NCBI GenBank assembly: GCA_023435505.1
Contig: JAEYRR010000139.1
Coordinates: 1 to 7,314, forward strand
From: Bacillota bacterium
GTDB taxonomy: Bacteria > Bacillota > Clostridia > Lachnospirales > Lachnospiraceae
Reading direction: 5' to 3'
DNA length: 7,314 nt
Of this stretch, positions 5,408 to 7,314 are shown piece after piece. A program made the translations under genes and the position numbers. Under the pieces are notes generated by a model. The model did not search any database. It was not told the origin of the DNA and worked only from the letters and a program-made list of their open reading frames with translations. Each line of letters opens with the position of its first letter. The first letter of the stretch is position 1.

Positions 5408-6508
5408 ATGAAGAGAAAAAACATTATATGCGTCTGTCTGATAGGTTTTGTTTGGCTAATGCTATCAGTTTCCTGTCTGATTAAAAAACCTACAGACACC
5501 TCCTTCACAGAAAGAAGGAAACTTGCCCAGTTTCCAAACCTTACAGTGGATTCCCTGTTAGAGGGTAAATTTGCCCTGGACTTTGAAGATTATGTAACGG
5601 ATCAGTTTCCCCTTAGGGATACCTTTCGGACCCTAAAGGCTTTCTGGCAATACTATGGTTTTAGACAGAAGGATAACAATGGCATCTATCTTCATGATGG
5701 ATATGCCGCAAAACTGGAGTATCCTCTTAAGGAATCCTCCATTACAAAGGCATGTGAGAAATTTACTAATCTGTATGAAACCTACATGAAAGATAAGAAT
5801 TGTAATATATATGCATCAGTAGTACCGGATAAAGGTTATTTTATGGCAGAAGAAGGCGGCTATATGTCTATGGATTATGAACGACTGTTTGATATGGTGA
5901 AAACAGGTCTTCCTTTTGCTACGTATATTCCTATTCAGGATACCTTAAAACTATCCGACTACTACAAAACAGATACTCACTGGCGACAGGAGTCAATTGT
6001 AGAAACAGCGAAAAAACTAGCCTCTGCCATGGGTACAGAAGCTTCGATTCACTGGGACTTTACGAAAGTGAAGACAGACCAGCCTTTTTACGGCGTATAT
6101 TACGGTCAGTCTGCCCTTCCTCTTAAAAGTGAAGATTTGTACTATTTGACAAATCCCATAATAGAAGGTGCCTCTGTATACCATGAAGACACCCAAACAA
6201 CCACAGCTGTGTATGATAAAGAGAAGCTTTATTCAAAAGACCCTTATGAAATGTTCCTGTCTGGAGCCGCTCCTATCCTTACGGTTCATAACTCGGTTGC
6301 AAAGACCGATAAAGAACTTATTGTCTTTAGAGATTCCTTCGGCAGTAGTATCATTCCATTGCTTACAGAAGCTTACTCCAAGATTACGTTAGTAGATATC
6401 AGATATGTCCACAGTAACTTAGTTGGTAAGTATGTAGATTTTGATAATGCTGATGTACTATTCCTTTACAGTACTTTAGTACTAAATGGTTCTGCGGTGT
6501 TAAAATAA
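5408..6508 (+). CDS. DHHW / AlgJ-AlgX-like SGNH-fold protein, probable acetyl transfer partner
   Basis: Extracytoplasmic enzyme of 366 aa, expected to receive acetyl groups from the MBOAT protein and place them on a cell-surface polysaccharide. The N-terminus MKRKN plus a hydrophobic stretch (about 6-24) is an uncleaved signal anchor; VSC at 21-23 is not a good lipobox. The next segment, FTERRKLAQFPNLT (33-46) with FEDYVTDQFPLRD (59-71), is the hallmark opening of the family. Catalytic candidates are Asp189 and His191 in DTHW (189-192, the DHHW-motif position) and Ser310 in RDSFG (308-312), together an SGNH-like Ser-His-Asp set. Length fits the family. It is the last gene of the operon, 9 bases after MBOAT, and is followed at once by a strong terminator. 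Activity as an acetyltransferase rather than an esterase is inferred from the MBOAT neighbour. Confidence 0.87.
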   Translation: MKRKNIICVCLIGFVWLMLSVSCLIKKPTDTSFTERRKLAQFPNLTVDSLLEGKFALDFEDYVTDQFPLRDTFRTLKAFWQYYGFRQKDNNGIYLHDGYAAKLEYPLKESSITKACEKFTNLYETYMKDKNCNIYASVVPDKGYFMAEEGGYMSMDYERLFDMVKTGLPFATYIPIQDTLKLSDYYKTDTHWRQESIVETAKKLASAMGTEASIHWDFTKVKTDQPFYGVYYGQSALPLKSEDLYYLTNPIIEGASVYHEDTQTTTAVYDKEKLYSKDPYEMFLSGAAPILTVHNSVAKTDKELIVFRDSFGSSIIPLLTEAYSKITLVDIRYVHSNLVGKYVDFDNADVLFLYSTLVLNGSAVLK

Positions 6509-6511
6509 CTT

Positions 6512-6552
6512 AAAAGGCGTACGACAATCACTACGATCGTCGTACGCCTTTT
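6512..6552 (+). terminator. Bidirectional intrinsic terminator between convergent genes
   Basis: A perfect 14-bp stem pairs AAAAGGCGTACGAC (6512-6525) with its complement (6539-6552) around a 13-base loop. Because the stem ends in AAAA on one side and TTTT on the other, it supplies a U-tract in both directions. It starts 4 bases after the DHHW stop and ends 10 bases from the stop of the convergent flavodoxin-like gene, so it probably serves both transcripts. Confidence 0.92.
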
Positions 6553-6562
6553 ACTGATTATG

Positions 6563-7096
6563 TCACTCATAGGCCTTATTTACCCACTCTACCAGTGGTA
6601 CTATGTACTCCTTGGAGCAGATATCATAGGAGCTACTGATTGCCTCTTGACAACCTGCTTCCACTTCACTCTTCCCCTTTTTCTTATTAAGCATTCTTGA
6701 CATCATTTTCATAATTGTACGGTCTAGGATTCCCATTTTCTCATATTTCAGTCCACTCTGCATATAAAAATGAGGAATCGAAGTAAGCTCTTCTTCTGAG
6801 AAATTCCTCCTCCACATGGTTTCTATGACTTCACTAGTCTCTGCAGGGGTGGCTCCAGTAGCAAAGACTACTAACTTTGTATGCCCTGCTACTGTAATCA
6901 GTTTCTTTATTTTCTCCAGTCCATCAATCTTTCCTGCGTGGACCCTTCCACCATAGATAACAACGTCATAATACATCAACTTCGTTATATCACAATCTTT
7001 ATACCCAGTTATGTCACAGTCTAAGGCTTCCCCAATCCATTTGGCATATTGTTCCGTAAATCCTGTGTGAGATTTGTATATAATCAGTATTTTCAT
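6563..7096 (-). CDS. Flavodoxin-domain protein (Flavodoxin_5 / HemG-like)
   Basis: Predicted FMN-binding cytoplasmic redox protein of 177 aa. The N-terminal strand MKILIIYKS runs into the phosphate-binding loop SHTGFTEQYA (9-18). VVIYGGRVHAGKIDG (45-59) and VVFATGATP (76-84) are the next flavodoxin-fold segments. The C-terminal half, including HFYMQSGLKYEKMGILDRTIMKMMSRML (109-136), is typical of the Flavodoxin_5 group, which includes HemG-type protoporphyrinogen oxidases. No haem genes are nearby, so that function is not claimed; a general electron-transfer or quinone-reductase-like role is equally possible. ATG 7096 is chosen for GGGGAG 4 bases upstream on the minus strand. It lies 56 bases after the aldehyde dehydrogenase stop on the same strand and has its own promoter-like sequence. 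Confidence 0.85.
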   Translation of the reverse strand: MKILIIYKSHTGFTEQYAKWIGEALDCDITGYKDCDITKLMYYDVVIYGGRVHAGKIDGLEKIKKLITVAGHTKLVVFATGATPAETSEVIETMWRRNFSEEELTSIPHFYMQSGLKYEKMGILDRTIMKMMSRMLNKKKGKSEVEAGCQEAISSSYDICSKEYIVPLVEWVNKAYE

Positions 7097-7128
7097 AGTA
7101 CTCCCCTCTTTGTATCAAGATATAAACT

Positions 7129-7137
7129 ATTATAACA
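7129..7137 (-). promoter_or_regulatory. Extended -10 promoter for the flavodoxin-like gene
   Basis: TGTTATAAT on the minus strand is a perfect extended -10 (TGnTATAAT), in the gap after the aldehyde dehydrogenase gene. A TTGAAG (7161-7156) lies 21 bases upstream, too far for a normal -35. Transcription would start near 7122 and give a short leader of about 26 bases. Confidence 0.55.
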
Positions 7138-7152
7138 CCATTTTATAGAACT

Positions 7153-7314
7153 TTACTTCAAGAACATACGGATTAATTTTTCATGAAATTTGGAATAAGG
7201 CTGATAACGCATCGGAAGGTCCAACCAGGTTTTCTTGTCTACGATGCTTCGATAATGGGTAAAGGTGTCAAAGCCGGCTTTTCCATGGTAGGAACCCATA
7301 CCACTTTCTGATAC
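7153..7314 (-). CDS. Aldehyde dehydrogenase, C-terminal 53 residues (partial, cut by window edge)
   Basis: The minus strand is open from the window edge to TAA at 7155-7153 and encodes SESGMGSYHGKAGFDTFTHYRS followed by KKTWLDLPMRYQPYSK and a basic tail ending in MFLK. The SGMGxYHGKxGFDTFTH block is the conserved C-terminal signature of class-3-type NAD(P)-dependent aldehyde dehydrogenases, and the TWLDLPxRYxPY stretch after it is usual for their bacterial forms. The catalytic cysteine and cofactor domain lie outside the window. No terminator is visible after the stop, so some readthrough into the flavodoxin-like gene is likely. Confidence 0.88.
   Translation of the reverse strand, partial: VSESGMGSYHGKAGFDTFTHYRSIVDKKTWLDLPMRYQPYSKFHEKLIRMFLK

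Noticed and set aside
5450..5478. Lipoprotein signal in the DHHW protein (LSVSC)
   Set aside because: The -3 residue is Ser and the spacing is not canonical; an uncleaved signal anchor fits the family better.

Overview
The window looks like chromosomal DNA of a low-GC Firmicute, most likely a clostridium of the Lachnospiraceae type. The reasons are AT-rich intergenic DNA, strong GGAGG ribosome-binding sites, U-tract hairpin terminators, and gene families common in gut and soil Clostridia (a MutS2-like ATPase without an Smr domain, a DUF4358-type lipoprotein, an MBOAT/DHHW acetylation pair, a Flavodoxin_5-type protein). The genus is inference; no rRNA or other taxonomic marker is present.

Layout. 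Positions 13-1938 (minus) encode a MutS-family ATPase of the MutS2 type that lacks the Smr nuclease domain. Between it and the next gene lie about 430 bases (1939-2371) without a convincing protein gene. On the minus strand this stretch holds a promoter-like sequence, a tiny reading frame with a ribosome-binding site, and two intrinsic terminator hairpins, the second lying directly in front of the mutS2-like gene. It reads as a structured, possibly attenuating leader.

Positions 2372-6508 (plus) form a tight five-gene operon: ECF sigma factor, one-span membrane anti-sigma factor, Thr/Pro-linker lipoprotein, MBOAT membrane O-acyltransferase, and a membrane-anchored SGNH-like DHHW/AlgJ-type protein. 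Adjacent genes overlap or are separated by 17 bases or fewer, and the operon ends at a 14-bp-stem bidirectional terminator (6512-6552). The most economical reading is a self-contained envelope-modification module. The anti-sigma senses something outside the cell, the sigma factor turns on the operon, and MBOAT plus DHHW protein move acetyl groups across the membrane onto a surface polymer. The lipoprotein is an accessory of unknown role. The arrangement parallels Bacillus/Enterococcus sigV-rsiV-oatA logic but uses a different, two-component (AlgI/AlgJ-like) enzyme.

On the minus strand at the right end are a flavodoxin-domain protein (6563-7096) with its own extended -10 promoter and, running off the window edge, the last 53 residues of an aldehyde dehydrogenase (7153-7314). 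No tRNA, rRNA, CRISPR array or complete insertion sequence was seen.
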